64,000 nucleotides of DNA from Neorhizobium galegae (GTDB lineage Bacteria; Pseudomonadota; Alphaproteobacteria; Rhizobiales; Rhizobiaceae): contig NZ_JAGIPH010000002.1 of assembly GCF_017877135.1 (NCBI RefSeq), forward strand, positions 1 to 64,000, read 5' to 3'. Below, in pieces: positions 56,302-64,000 of the stretch (positions within the stretch are counted from its first letter, which is position 1; every line of letters begins with the position of its first letter). The translations under genes and the position numbers were made by a program. The notes beneath the pieces were generated by a model. That model was not told the DNA's origin. It ran no database searches and saw only the letters and a program-made list of their open reading frames with translations.

Positions 56302-57297
56302 GTGCCCATGTCGCAAAAGAAGGTCCTGGTTGTCGGTGGTGCCGGGTATATCGGTTCGCATAATTGCCTTCTTCTTGCTGAGCGTGGCTACCTGCCGATC
56401 GTCTTTGACAACCTGTCGAACGGCCATGCGGAATTTGCCAAATGGGGACCGCTGGAAGAGGGCGATATCCGCGACCGGGCGCGGCTGGAGGAGGTGTTTG
56501 AAAAGTACAAGCCCGATGCCGTCCTGCACTTTGCCGCGCTGATCGAAGTCGGCGAATCGGTGAAGAACCCGGTTGCCTTCTACGACAACAATGTCATCGG
56601 GGCGCTGACGCTTCTCTCGGCTGCGATGGATGCCGGCGTAAAAGCCTTCGTCTTCTCCTCCACCTGCGCCACCTATGGCCTGCCGGTGCAGGTGCCGATG
56701 GACGAAACCCATCCGCAGGCGCCCATCAATCCTTATGGCCGCACGAAATTCATCATCGAGCAGGCGCTGAAGGATTACGGCACCTACAAGGGCCTGCGCT
56801 CGGTCATGCTGCGCTACTTCAATGCCGCCGGCGCCGATTTCGAAGGCCGCATCGGCGAATGGCATACGCCGGAAACCCACGCCATTCCGCTTGCCATCGA
56901 GGCAGCGCTTGGTCGCCGCCAGGGCTTCAAGGTGTTCGGCGATGATTACGACACGCGCGACGGCACCTGCGTGCGCGACTATATCCACGTGCTCGATCTG
57001 GCTGACGCCCATGTGCGCGCCGTCGATTACCTGCTGAATGGCGGCGAGACGGTGGAACTGAACCTCGGCACCGGCACCGGCACCACGGTGAAGGAACTGC
57101 TGGCGACGATCTCCGAAGTTTCGGGCAAGCCGTTTCCGGTCGAGTATGTCGGCCGTCGCGATGGCGATTCCACCACGCTTGTCGCCAACAATGACAAGGC
57201 AAAGGCCGTGCTCGGCTGGGAGCCGCAATACACCCTGCACGACATCATCCGCTCGGCCTGGGACTGGCATTCCAAGGCGAATTTTCATCTGAACTGA
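56302..57297 (+). CDS. galE: UDP-glucose 4-epimerase GalE
   Basis: GalE interconverts UDP-glucose and UDP-galactose for exopolysaccharide and LPS. The 331-residue protein has the NAD site [16 protein letters not shown], the SSTCATYG serine region and the YGRTKF Tyr-Lys pair. GGAG at 56292-56295 is six bases before the GTG at 56302 but twelve before the ATG at 56308, so I favour GTG. ATG remains possible. Confidence 0.94.
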   Translation: MPMSQKKVLVVGGAGYIGSHNCLLLAERGYLPIVFDNLSNGHAEFAKWGPLEEGDIRDRARLEEVFEKYKPDAVLHFAALIEVGESVKNPVAFYDNNVIGALTLLSAAMDAGVKAFVFSSTCATYGLPVQVPMDETHPQAPINPYGRTKFIIEQALKDYGTYKGLRSVMLRYFNAAGADFEGRIGEWHTPETHAIPLAIEAALGRRQGFKVFGDDYDTRDGTCVRDYIHVLDLADAHVRAVDYLLNGGETVELNLGTGTGTTVKELLATISEVSGKPFPVEYVGRRDGDSTTLVANNDKAKAVLGWEPQYTLHDIIRSAWDWHSKANFHLN

Positions 57298-57311
57298 GAC
57301 GGGGACCCGCG

Positions 57312-58019
57312 ATGGCGGATATGGGCAGCGTCAAGCTGGAGGAAAGCTGGAAACAGGCGCTGAGAGGCGAGTTCGAAGCGCCCTATATGGCTGAACTTCG
57401 CCAATTCTTGCTCTTGGAAAAACAGGCGGGAAAGCATATTTTTCCCAAGGGCTCCGATTACTTCCGCGCGCTCGATCTCACGCCTTTGGCTGAGGTGAAG
57501 GTCGTGATCCTCGGGCAGGACCCCTATCACGGGGCAGGGCAGGCGCATGGCCTGTGCTTCAGCGTGCGCCCCGGCGTGCGCGTGCCGCCGTCGCTCGTCA
57601 ACATCTACAAGGAAATGCGCAGCGATCTCGGCATCGAACAGCCGGCGCACGGCTTTCTGGAGCATTGGGCGCGCCAGGGCGTGCTGCTCCTGAACAGCGT
57701 GTTGACGGTGGAGGAGGGGCGCGCCGCCGCCCATCAGGGCAAGGGCTGGGAACGCTTTACCGACGCCGTCATCCGCACGGTGAATGACGAATGCAGGCAC
57801 GTCGTCTTCCTGCTCTGGGGCGCCTATGCGCAGAAGAAGGCAGCCTTCGTCGATCAGCGCCGGCATCTGGTGCTGAAGGCGCCGCATCCCTCGCCGCTGT
57901 CTGCCCATAACGGCTTCTTCGGCTCGGGTCATTTTTCCAGGGCGAATGCCTATCTGATGTCCAACGGCCGCGATCCCATCGACTGGCAACTGCCCGCCAT
58001 CGCTGCCGGGAGTGCCTGA
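57312..58019 (+). CDS. ung: Uracil-DNA glycosylase
   Basis: It removes uracil from DNA. The 235-residue family-1 UDG has the water-activating loop GQDPYHG (68-74, Asp70) and the DNA-intercalating loop [13 protein letters not shown]. It follows galE by 14 bp and may share its transcript. Confidence 0.96.
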   Translation: MADMGSVKLEESWKQALRGEFEAPYMAELRQFLLLEKQAGKHIFPKGSDYFRALDLTPLAEVKVVILGQDPYHGAGQAHGLCFSVRPGVRVPPSLVNIYKEMRSDLGIEQPAHGFLEHWARQGVLLLNSVLTVEEGRAAAHQGKGWERFTDAVIRTVNDECRHVVFLLWGAYAQKKAAFVDQRRHLVLKAPHPSPLSAHNGFFGSGHFSRANAYLMSNGRDPIDWQLPAIAAGSA

Positions 58020-58038
58020 GGCCGTCTAGCTCTGTTTT

Positions 58039-58064
58039 GTGAACAATGCGTTCTGATTGTTCAC
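58039..58064. promoter_or_regulatory. Palindromic operator upstream of the ring-cleaving dioxygenase gene
   Basis: GTGAACAAT (58039-58047) and ATTGTTCAC (58056-58064) are perfect 9-bp inverted repeats around an 8-bp centre. They lie about 90 bp before the ATG. The spacing suits a dimeric repressor such as a MarR-family or LysR-type regulator; no such gene is adjacent. Confidence 0.55.
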
Positions 58065-58150
58065 TCTATGCAATTTCGCAGAAGAGGGCCATCTTCACCC
58101 CAGACAAGCGAGCCGGTCGACGGTCTCGCAGGAACAAAGGGGTTTTCAAG

Positions 58151-59083
58151 ATGATTGACCAGATCAAGGGCCTGCATCACGTTACGTCCATGGCCGCCAG
58201 CGCCCGCGGCAACAACAAGTTCTTCACCGATACGCTCGGCCTGCGCCGCGTCAAGCAGACGGTCAATTTCGACGCACCGGATGTCTACCATCTGTACTAT
58301 GGCGATGAGGTCGGCACGCCCGGTTCCGTCATGACCTATTTTCCGTTCCCGCATATCGCCAGGGGTCGTCCGGGCACCGGCGAAGTGGGCACCACGGTCT
58401 TTGCCGTTCCGGAAGGCTCGCTCGGCTACTGGGCAAACCGCCTGGCCGCCAAGGGCAGCCTGGAAATGAAGGCCGACGAGGCTTTCGGTGAAAAGCGCCT
58501 GAACTTCTTCGGTCCGGATGGCGACGGCTTTGCGCTTGCCGAAGTCAAGAACGATGCCCGCACCGGCTGGACCGGCAATGGCGTCGACGCCGATCACGCC
58601 ATTCGCGGTTTTCATTCCGCCTCCATGCGTCTTCGCGACGAAGGGGCAACGGTGGAACTGTTGAAGTTCATGGGCTATCAGGAAGTCGATCGCAAGGATG
58701 GCGTCACCCGTCTTGCCATCCCCGGCGGCAATGGCGCCGATACGATCGACATCGAAACCATGCCGAACATTGCCCGTGCCCAGCAGGGCGCCGGCTCCGT
58801 GCATCACATTGCCTTTGCCGTTGAGAACCGCGCAAAGCAGCTGGAAGTGCGCAAGGCACTGATGGATACCGGTTACCAGGTGACCCCGGTCATCGACCGT
58901 GATTACTTCTGGGCGATCTATTTCCGCACGCCGGGCGGCGTCCTGTTCGAAATCGCCACCAACGAGCCGGGCTTTGACCGCGACGAGGATACTGCGCATC
59001 TGGGGCAAGCCCTGCAACTGCCGACCCAGCACCGCCACCTGCGCTCTTACCTCGAAGAGCATCTGGAAAAGCTGGAAGGCTAA
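58151..59083 (+). CDS. Ring-cleaving dioxygenase (VOC superfamily, MhqO-like)
   Basis: The 310-residue protein contains two glyoxalase/VOC modules: IKGLHHVTSMAASARGNNKFF at the start and GSVHHIAFAVENRAKQLEVR near 215. Metal-binding His in LHHVT and HHIAF and Glu in GGVLFEIATNEPGF are visible. It resembles MhqO/MhqA enzymes that open hydroquinone or catechol rings during quinone stress. The hydrolase gene follows 12 bp downstream, as in mhq operons. Confidence 0.88.
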   Translation: MIDQIKGLHHVTSMAASARGNNKFFTDTLGLRRVKQTVNFDAPDVYHLYYGDEVGTPGSVMTYFPFPHIARGRPGTGEVGTTVFAVPEGSLGYWANRLAAKGSLEMKADEAFGEKRLNFFGPDGDGFALAEVKNDARTGWTGNGVDADHAIRGFHSASMRLRDEGATVELLKFMGYQEVDRKDGVTRLAIPGGNGADTIDIETMPNIARAQQGAGSVHHIAFAVENRAKQLEVRKALMDTGYQVTPVIDRDYFWAIYFRTPGGVLFEIATNEPGFDRDEDTAHLGQALQLPTQHRHLRSYLEEHLEKLEG

Positions 59084-59095
59084 GAGGACGCTGTC

Positions 59096-59704
59096 ATGAG
59101 CACCGAAAGCTATCTGCACCGCGTGCGCCCGGGAAAACCGGGCGCTCCCATCCTCTTCGTGTTTCACGGCACGGGGGGCGATGAAAACCAGTTCTTCGAT
59201 TTCGGCAGCCGGCTTTTGCCGGAGGCCACGGTGATCTCGCCGCGCGGCGATGTGTCCGAACACGGCGCAGCGCGCTTCTTCCGCCGCAAGGCAGAGGGCC
59301 TTTACGACCTCGACGACCTTTCCCGCGCAACCAAGCGGATGGCGGGCTTCGTTGCCGCCAACCGCGACAAATACCAGGCGGGACCGGTCATCGGCCTCGG
59401 CTTTTCGAACGGCGCCAACATTCTGGCCAATGTCGTCATCGAACAGCCGGACCTCTTTGCCGCCTCCGTGCTGATGCATCCGCTGATCCCCTTCCACCCC
59501 ACGCCGCGCCCCGGCACATCCCGGGTGCTGATCACCGCGGGTGAGAGGGACCCGATCTGCCCGGTGCCGCTCACCAAGGCGCTGGCGGATTATTTTACCG
59601 CCCAGGGCGAGGACGTGACGCTCGACTGGCACCCGGGCGGCCACGAAATCCGTCCGAACGAGATCGACGCGCTGAAGGCTTTTCTTCAGCCCTACGGCGC
59701 CTAA
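59096..59704 (+). CDS. Alpha/beta hydrolase (MhqD-like carboxylesterase)
   Basis: The 202-residue hydrolase has FHGTGGDENQFFDFGSRLLP (oxyanion region), nucleophile GFSNGAN, catalytic Asp in AGERDPICP and His in PGGHEIRP. It belongs to the phospholipase/carboxylesterase group that accompanies quinone-detoxifying dioxygenases. Probably co-transcribed with the dioxygenase. Confidence 0.9.
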   Translation: MSTESYLHRVRPGKPGAPILFVFHGTGGDENQFFDFGSRLLPEATVISPRGDVSEHGAARFFRRKAEGLYDLDDLSRATKRMAGFVAANRDKYQAGPVIGLGFSNGANILANVVIEQPDLFAASVLMHPLIPFHPTPRPGTSRVLITAGERDPICPVPLTKALADYFTAQGEDVTLDWHPGGHEIRPNEIDALKAFLQPYGA

Positions 59705-59765
59705 CGGTTCGTGCGCCGTTCGGGTGGCTTTTGCGAGGCCATTCCCGCCGATTCCCAAGCCTGCC

Positions 59766-59811
59766 AGTGTGCGCTAAAAGTTTAGTGTTGACTAAACGTT
59801 TAGCGCACACT
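59766..59811. promoter_or_regulatory. 46-bp near-perfect palindrome overlapping the arsR promoter
   Basis: The two 21-base halves flanking the 4-base centre pair completely except for one position (59779/59798). TTGACT (59788-59793) and TATCTT (59811-59816) form a promoter with 17-bp spacing, so its -35 is at the palindrome centre. Binding here would block RNA polymerase. Smaller nested GTTTAG/CTAAAC repeats suggest two adjacent repressor dimers. Confidence 0.8.
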
Positions 59812-59822
59812 ATCTTTTTTGA

Positions 59823-60152
59823 ATGAACCAGCCCGATCCAATCAACAGCATTCTGCGCGCTCTGGCAGATCCGACCCGCCGGGCGGTTTTCGAACGAATT
59901 GCCAGGAGCGACGAGATTTCCGTCTCGCAGTTGACCATTGGCAGCGGCGTGACCAAAGGGGCGGTTTCGCAACATCTCAAGACGTTGAAACTGGCAGGCC
60001 TCGTCAATGAAAGGCCCGACGGGCGCAATGTTTACTACCGCGTGGAACCGGAGGGGCTTGCCTCTCTTGCCGACTGGATGAGCCATTACGACACCTTCTG
60101 GCGCCAACGCTTTACACATCTGAGGGATATCCTGAAGGAGATCAATCCATGA
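59823..60152 (+). CDS. ArsR-family transcriptional regulator
   Basis: The 109-residue winged-helix protein has IARSDEISVSQLTIGSGVTK and AVSQHLKTLKLAGLV, and a wing DGRNVYYRV. It has no metal-binding Cys motif, like the non-metal ArsR proteins linked to AHSA1 genes. The start is at the predicted +1 of the promoter (-10 TATCTT ends at 59816) and no ribosome site is present, so the mRNA is probably leaderless. It presumably represses itself at the 46-bp palindrome. Confidence 0.9.
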   Translation: MNQPDPINSILRALADPTRRAVFERIARSDEISVSQLTIGSGVTKGAVSQHLKTLKLAGLVNERPDGRNVYYRVEPEGLASLADWMSHYDTFWRQRFTHLRDILKEINP

Positions 60153-60637
60153 ACGGGACGGGTGGAATGCCGGGCAGCCGGAGCATCGTCGTGGAGGAAA
60201 ACTTTCCGCACTCTCCCGAGGTGATCTGGCGCGCGCTGACCGATGGCGCACTCATTGCCCGCTTCCTGATGCCGCCAACCGGTTTCCGGCCCGTTGCGGG
60301 CACGCGTTTTACCTTTCAGACGAAAGCGGCCGGCGCCTGGGACGGCACCATCCATTGTGAGGTGCTGGAGGTCGTTCCGAACAAGCGTTTCTCATACTCC
60401 TGGAAAGGCGGCGATGACGCCAATACAGGCTATGGCTCGCGCCTCGATACGGTCGTGACCTGGACGCTTGCCCCGACCACGCAAGGTACGCGGCTGCGGC
60501 TTGTCCACTCGGGCTTCGACCTTCCCCGCAACGAAACCGCCTACGCAAACATGAGCGGAGGATGGAAGACGGTGGTTCCCCGCATCTCTCCGCTGCTTGA
60601 CGACGTTCAGCAAGCCCCCGACGAAGGAGAACAGTGA
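60149..60637 (+). CDS. SRPBCC/AHSA1-family protein
   Basis: The 162-residue START-like fold protein has FPHSPEVIWRALTDGALIARFLMP, GGDDANTGYGSRLDTVVTWTL and the closing GGWKTVVPRISPLL. It may bind a hydrophobic ligand; the function is unknown. It overlaps arsR by ATGA and the GFA gene by one base, a tight three-gene unit. Confidence 0.9.
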   Translation: MNGTGGMPGSRSIVVEENFPHSPEVIWRALTDGALIARFLMPPTGFRPVAGTRFTFQTKAAGAWDGTIHCEVLEVVPNKRFSYSWKGGDDANTGYGSRLDTVVTWTLAPTTQGTRLRLVHSGFDLPRNETAYANMSGGWKTVVPRISPLLDDVQQAPDEGEQ

Positions 60638-61053
60638 TGAGCGATGCCTATACAGGAGGCTGCGCCTGTGGCGCGCTTCGCTACCGCGTCGAAGGCCAGC
60701 CGGTCGCCATGGTCGATTGCCAGTGCCGGCAGTGCCAGCGGGAAAGTGGAACCGGTCACCAATCGCATCTGGTCTTTCAGGCTGCCGAAGTCTTAAAAGG
60801 TGGCGATGCAACGGAATGGGAACTGACCGGAGACAGCGGTACCGTCAAGCGGCGCGCCTTCTGCCCGGTGTGCGGCTCGCCCGTCTACATGACCTTTCCA
60901 TCCATGCCGGATATCTTCATCATCCGTGCGGCAAGTCTCGATGATCCCGCCCGCTACACGCCGTCCATGGTGACCTGGACCGATGCAGCCCAAGCCTGGG
61001 ACGTCATCGATCCTGCGCTGACCGCATTCCCGGCGATGCCGACGCGGGCCTGA
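60637..61053 (+). CDS. GFA-family zinc-binding protein
   Basis: The 138-residue protein has the GFA/CENP-V pattern of cysteines: GGCACGALRY, DCQCRQCQ and FCPVCGSPVY. The family includes glutathione-dependent formaldehyde-activating-like proteins; the substrate is unknown. The start ATG overlaps the previous stop (TGATG), with AAGGAG nearby. Confidence 0.9.
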   Translation: MSDAYTGGCACGALRYRVEGQPVAMVDCQCRQCQRESGTGHQSHLVFQAAEVLKGGDATEWELTGDSGTVKRRAFCPVCGSPVYMTFPSMPDIFIIRAASLDDPARYTPSMVTWTDAAQAWDVIDPALTAFPAMPTRA

Positions 61054-61144
61054 AGGCGTGTGCATTTGAGTGCGGAAGCTCTTCCAGAGCCTCCTGACCC
61101 GGTTATAGTGGTGCTGGATCACCGGGAATCGACAAGGCAACGGC

Positions 61145-61546
61145 ATGACGTCAGCAGCAAAACAGGTCTTCAACCCTCCTTCGGTTCGAAAGCCGTTCGG
61201 TCATTATAACCACGGCCTTCTGGTGCCGCCGGGCGCGTCGCTTCTCGTCACGTCGGGGCAGCTCGGCATCGCGACCGATGACAGCATTCCGCCGGATGTG
61301 ACGGGGCAGGCGGAGCTGTGTTTCCAGGCGATCCGGGCGATCCTTGATGAGGCCGGGATGAGCTTTGCCGATGTCATCCGCATTTCCGGCTTCGTCACCA
61401 GGCGGGAGGATTTTGCGCCCTATATGGCGGTGCGCGATCGCTACACGCTTGACCCGAAGCCGGTATCCACGCTGATTATCGTGGGCGGCTTTACGCGGCC
61501 GGAATTTCTGGTCGAGGTGGAGGTCACCGCCGCCAAGGTGTTTTGA
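61145..61546 (+). CDS. RidA family protein
   Basis: The 133-residue YjgF/YER057c/UK114-type protein (SGQLGIATDDSIPPDVTGQAE, VSTLIIVGGFTRPEFLVEVE) probably acts as an enamine/imine deaminase. The Arg of classic RidA (usually in the C-terminal VE-x(n)-A region) is not obvious, so it may be a diverged subgroup. It has its own start after a 91-bp gap. Confidence 0.85.
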   Translation: MTSAAKQVFNPPSVRKPFGHYNHGLLVPPGASLLVTSGQLGIATDDSIPPDVTGQAELCFQAIRAILDEAGMSFADVIRISGFVTRREDFAPYMAVRDRYTLDPKPVSTLIIVGGFTRPEFLVEVEVTAAKVF

Positions 61547-61574
61547 CGGCGGCGCCTTCGAGACGGGGGCGTGG

Positions 61575-63191
61575 TTAGTCCGGCCAGGATTGCAGTGCCC
61601 GCAGCATCGGCGTTTTCTTGAAAATATGGCCGTCCATGCGTGCGAGAAGAGTGTCGAGCAGGGTGACGGCTTCAGCCACCGCCGGCCCCTTGTTCAGCAT
61701 GACGCATTCGGCCCGCGCTGCCATTGCCGCATCGGTCATTTCGCCGCGCGAGGGAAGGCCGGTTTTGACCAGATCTTCCAGCACCTGGGTCGCCCAGATG
61801 GTCGGCACCGAGGCCGATTCGCAGATCCACAGGATTTCCTCCTGCATTTCCGCCACGCGCTCGAAGCCGATTTCAGCCGCCAGATCCCCGCGCGCGATCA
61901 TCACGCCGAAGGGGCGCTGGTGGCGCAGCGCCGTGGCGATCAGGACGGGAAGGTTGCGCACCGCAGCCGGCTGTTCGATCTTGGCCACGAGACCCAGCCT
62001 GCCTTTTCTGGCCCCCGCACCCTCTGCGCCGCCAGCCTCTGCGCCGTCATGGCGGCGAAGAGCTTCCTCCAGAAGATCAATATCCTCTGACCGGCTGACG
62101 AAGGAATAGCCTATCATGTCGGCGCATTCGACGACGCTCATCAGGTCCGCCTCGTCCTTGGCGGTGAGCGGCGAAAGGCCAAGCGCCGTATCGGGCAGGT
62201 TCAGCCCCTTTTCCGGTTTGATCTTGGTGCCGCCCGTCTTGCAGCGGGTGACGCGGATGAGCGCGGCACCCTCCGACAGCGCCTCGACCACGCCTTCCAG
62301 CTTTCCGTCGTCATAGCGAACACGGTCGCCGAGCGACAGCCGGGTGACGATCTGCGGCAGCGACACCGATGCGCAAACCCGCGCCTCGCCGGCAAGCGCC
62401 GGTTCTCCCTCGGCCACCAGCCGGAAGAGATCACCGACGTCGAGCTTGGTGCCCTTGGCCGGCACCACGGCCTCCATGCGGATTTTGGGACCGGCAATAT
62501 CCATGAGGAGCTTCACCGGGCGTCCCAGCCGCTCGCCGGCTTCGCGCGCATGGCCGGCCATGGCGCGCCAGGCGTCGCGATCGTCATGGGCGCAGTTGAT
62601 GCGGGCAATGGTCATGCCGCGCGCCACGAGATCGGCCACCATGTCGGGGGCTTCGGCCGCCTCGCTCGGCAGCGTCACCATGATGCGGCAGTGCCGATGC
62701 GAGGGCTCCGGCCCCAGTAGCTCGTCTGCCGCTGCGGCAAGGGCTGACTCACCGTCAAAGAACGCCGCTTCCGTCGGGCGTGGGAATGGCGGTGGGGCAC
62801 CGGTTGCCGCCGCAAGGCTTGCCAGCACCGCATCGAGCGTCGGCAGCACGCGACCTTCCAGCCGCCCGAGCGAGGAAAAGCCGAGCCGCATCAGAAGCCG
62901 CTGCAGGGGGCGGATATCGCGCCGGCGCAGCGTCAGATAGTGTGAGAGATTGGCAAGGCGCTTGCAGTCCCGGTCGGAGACGGGCGCTTTCGAAAACAGA
63001 GCATCGGCAAGCGGTACGGCACTCTCGGCGATCGCTGTACGCAGCGCCACAAGTTCGTCGAAGAGCGCCTGCATTGCGCGAGCATCCTCTTCGCTGGTCT
63101 CCAAAACGTCCTGTCGGTTGCCCGGGGCGACGCCGTTTGCCGCGTCTGCGGCTCCGGCTGGAATAAGGGTGTCTCTCTGTGCCTGAAGCAT
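61575..63191 (-). CDS. Pyruvate kinase-like protein, N-terminally extended, C-terminal domain absent
   Basis: Of 538 residues, about 170 at the N-terminus are a helical extension. The pyruvate kinase barrel then follows: MTIARINCAHDD, LLMDIAGPKIR, B-domain, LVAKIEQPAAVRN with the catalytic Lys, MIARGDLAAEIG and ATQVLEDLVKTGLPSRGE. It ends soon after CVMLNKGPAVAEAV, so the allosteric C-terminal domain is missing. Activity as pyruvate kinase is plausible but the changed motifs (CAHDD for FSHG) suggest another phosphotransfer role. GGAGA precedes the ATG. Confidence 0.8.
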   Translation of the reverse strand: MLQAQRDTLIPAGAADAANGVAPGNRQDVLETSEEDARAMQALFDELVALRTAIAESAVPLADALFSKAPVSDRDCKRLANLSHYLTLRRRDIRPLQRLLMRLGFSSLGRLEGRVLPTLDAVLASLAAATGAPPPFPRPTEAAFFDGESALAAAADELLGPEPSHRHCRIMVTLPSEAAEAPDMVADLVARGMTIARINCAHDDRDAWRAMAGHAREAGERLGRPVKLLMDIAGPKIRMEAVVPAKGTKLDVGDLFRLVAEGEPALAGEARVCASVSLPQIVTRLSLGDRVRYDDGKLEGVVEALSEGAALIRVTRCKTGGTKIKPEKGLNLPDTALGLSPLTAKDEADLMSVVECADMIGYSFVSRSEDIDLLEEALRRHDGAEAGGAEGAGARKGRLGLVAKIEQPAAVRNLPVLIATALRHQRPFGVMIARGDLAAEIGFERVAEMQEEILWICESASVPTIWATQVLEDLVKTGLPSRGEMTDAAMAARAECVMLNKGPAVAEAVTLLDTLLARMDGHIFKKTPMLRALQSWPD

Positions 63192-63356
63192 GGTGTTCTC
63201 CGCATCTCTGGGCCCAAGGCTGGGCTACGGAGTTGACGGTGGTATGACAGGAAACGGCCGGCCTTGCGCCAGCGCAAATCCGGCCGTCAGATTGATCGCA
63301 GTGCGACGTCTTGGCGCAAGGGAAACCCGGCTTTGGCGCCGGCAAACGCGTCCTGC

Positions 63357-63926
63357 CTAGTAACCGCAGGCGCGCAGCTGGTTCTCGTAGCGGCTGGCCA
63401 TGCTGGCCGAACGCTGTGCCGCCTGACGGGTGCCGGAGGAAAACTCGCCGCGTTCATAGCCGCTATGGCCGGAATAATAGGCGAGGTAGAGCCGGTAGCC
63501 GTCCTGGAGCGGGATGCCGTTCGTGTCATGGCTCTTGCGGTGATACCAGCCGACGAAATCGATGGCGTCGCCGAAGTTGGAGCGGCTGGCCCCCCAGCGA
63601 CCGGTCTCGCGGCGATAGGTCTCCCAGGTGCCGTCGAGCGCCTGCGCATAGCCATAGGCAGAGGAGGCGCGCGTCCAGGGAATGAAGCCTAGGAGCTTGG
63701 TGCGCGGCGGCCGGGCGCGGGCGCGGAAACCGGATTCCGTATAGATCGTCGCCATCAGAACCGGAACCGGCACACCGTATCGTTGTGAAGCAGTCCTTGC
63801 GTCGCGGGCCCAGTTGTTGAACAGTCCATCACGTTGTGCGAATATGGCGCAGGCATTGTCGATCCTGTTGGGGGCGGTACCGCACCCAACCAGCATCAGA
63901 AGGGCGATCAGAAAGACAATGCGCAT
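63357..63926 (-). CDS. Lytic transglycosylase-like lipoprotein (SLT domain)
   Basis: The 189-residue protein has a lipoprotein signal MRIVFLIALLMLVGCG with Cys15, then an SLT-type lysozyme fold: MATIYTESGF with catalytic Glu64, SSAYGYAQALDGTWETYR and YLAYYSGHSGY. It would cleave peptidoglycan from the outer or inner membrane face. The AT-rich stretch after its start (63927-64000) probably holds its promoter; no other gene is visible to the window end. Confidence 0.88.
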   Translation of the reverse strand: MRIVFLIALLMLVGCGTAPNRIDNACAIFAQRDGLFNNWARDARTASQRYGVPVPVLMATIYTESGFRARARPPRTKLLGFIPWTRASSAYGYAQALDGTWETYRRETGRWGASRSNFGDAIDFVGWYHRKSHDTNGIPLQDGYRLYLAYYSGHSGYERGEFSSGTRQAAQRSASMASRYENQLRACGY

Positions 63927-64000
63927 CGCTTAACCTCTTGTTCCAAGAGATTTATAGCGATGAAAATTTAACGATGTCTTTAAATGATACAATCTTAAAA

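Overview
The window looks like a chromosomal segment of an alphaproteobacterium of the family Rhizobiaceae (Agrobacterium/Rhizobium group). The evidence is the GC-rich coding sequence, the ruvCAB–ybgC–tolQRAB–pal–cpoB–tilS–ftsH–glmM order, the MnmA/SerC/SerA sequence types, the intergenic palindromes of the CCCCACAAGGGGG type, and several promoters of the GGAAC-N16/17-CGTT type used by the alphaproteobacterial general stress sigma factor EcfG/RpoE2. The genus cannot be fixed from the sequence alone. There is no prophage, integrase, IS transposase or CRISPR array.

Layout. 0–3 kb: the 3' part of a large autotransporter-like adhesin with near-identical 303-bp tandem repeats cut by the window edge. 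3.3–6.1 kb: a luciferase-like monooxygenase, a 263-bp cloverleaf-like inverted-repeat element, and a degenerate chemoreceptor-like protein. 6.3–21.3 kb: the housekeeping core, namely the ruv Holliday-junction genes (with a vapBC toxin–antitoxin pair spliced between ruvA and ruvB), the Tol-Pal envelope system, tilS, ftsH and glmM. 21.5–30.6 kb: an Omp25-like porin, DoxX, serC–serA (serine synthesis, with a structured serC leader), a Tim44-like protein, DUF1810, MscS and mnmA. 30.7–33.8 kb: an elongator tRNA-Met, two small genes, a PfkB sugar kinase and a tandem universal stress protein.

33.8–41 kb: a minus-strand operon encoding a PotABCD-like ABC importer, a hydantoin/Asp-Glu racemase and a GNAT acetyltransferase, divergent from a GntR/FCD regulator. 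A block of rhizobial palindromic repeats lies inside the operon. 41–43 kb: a canonical methyl-accepting chemotaxis protein.

43–51.4 kb: a group of unrelated genes (small secreted protein, SDR, NDH-2, two paralogous 24-residue membrane microproteins, treY, an 89-residue hydrophilic protein, a DUF3008 protein and a partner). Seven matches or near-matches to EcfG-type promoters lie in front of them. I read this as a general stress response island; it is the most interesting inference in the window.

51.9–56.1 kb: a heme acquisition and degradation locus (IsdG-like monooxygenase and HutX on one strand, hmuTUV on the other, YbaN at the end). 56.3–59.7 kb: galE, ung, a ring-cleaving dioxygenase and a carboxylesterase-type hydrolase with a palindromic operator upstream. 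59.8–61.1 kb: an ArsR–AHSA1–GFA operon whose promoter is buried in a 46-bp palindrome and whose mRNA is probably leaderless. 61.1–64 kb: RidA, a pyruvate-kinase-like protein lacking the usual C-terminal domain, and a lipoprotein lytic transglycosylase.
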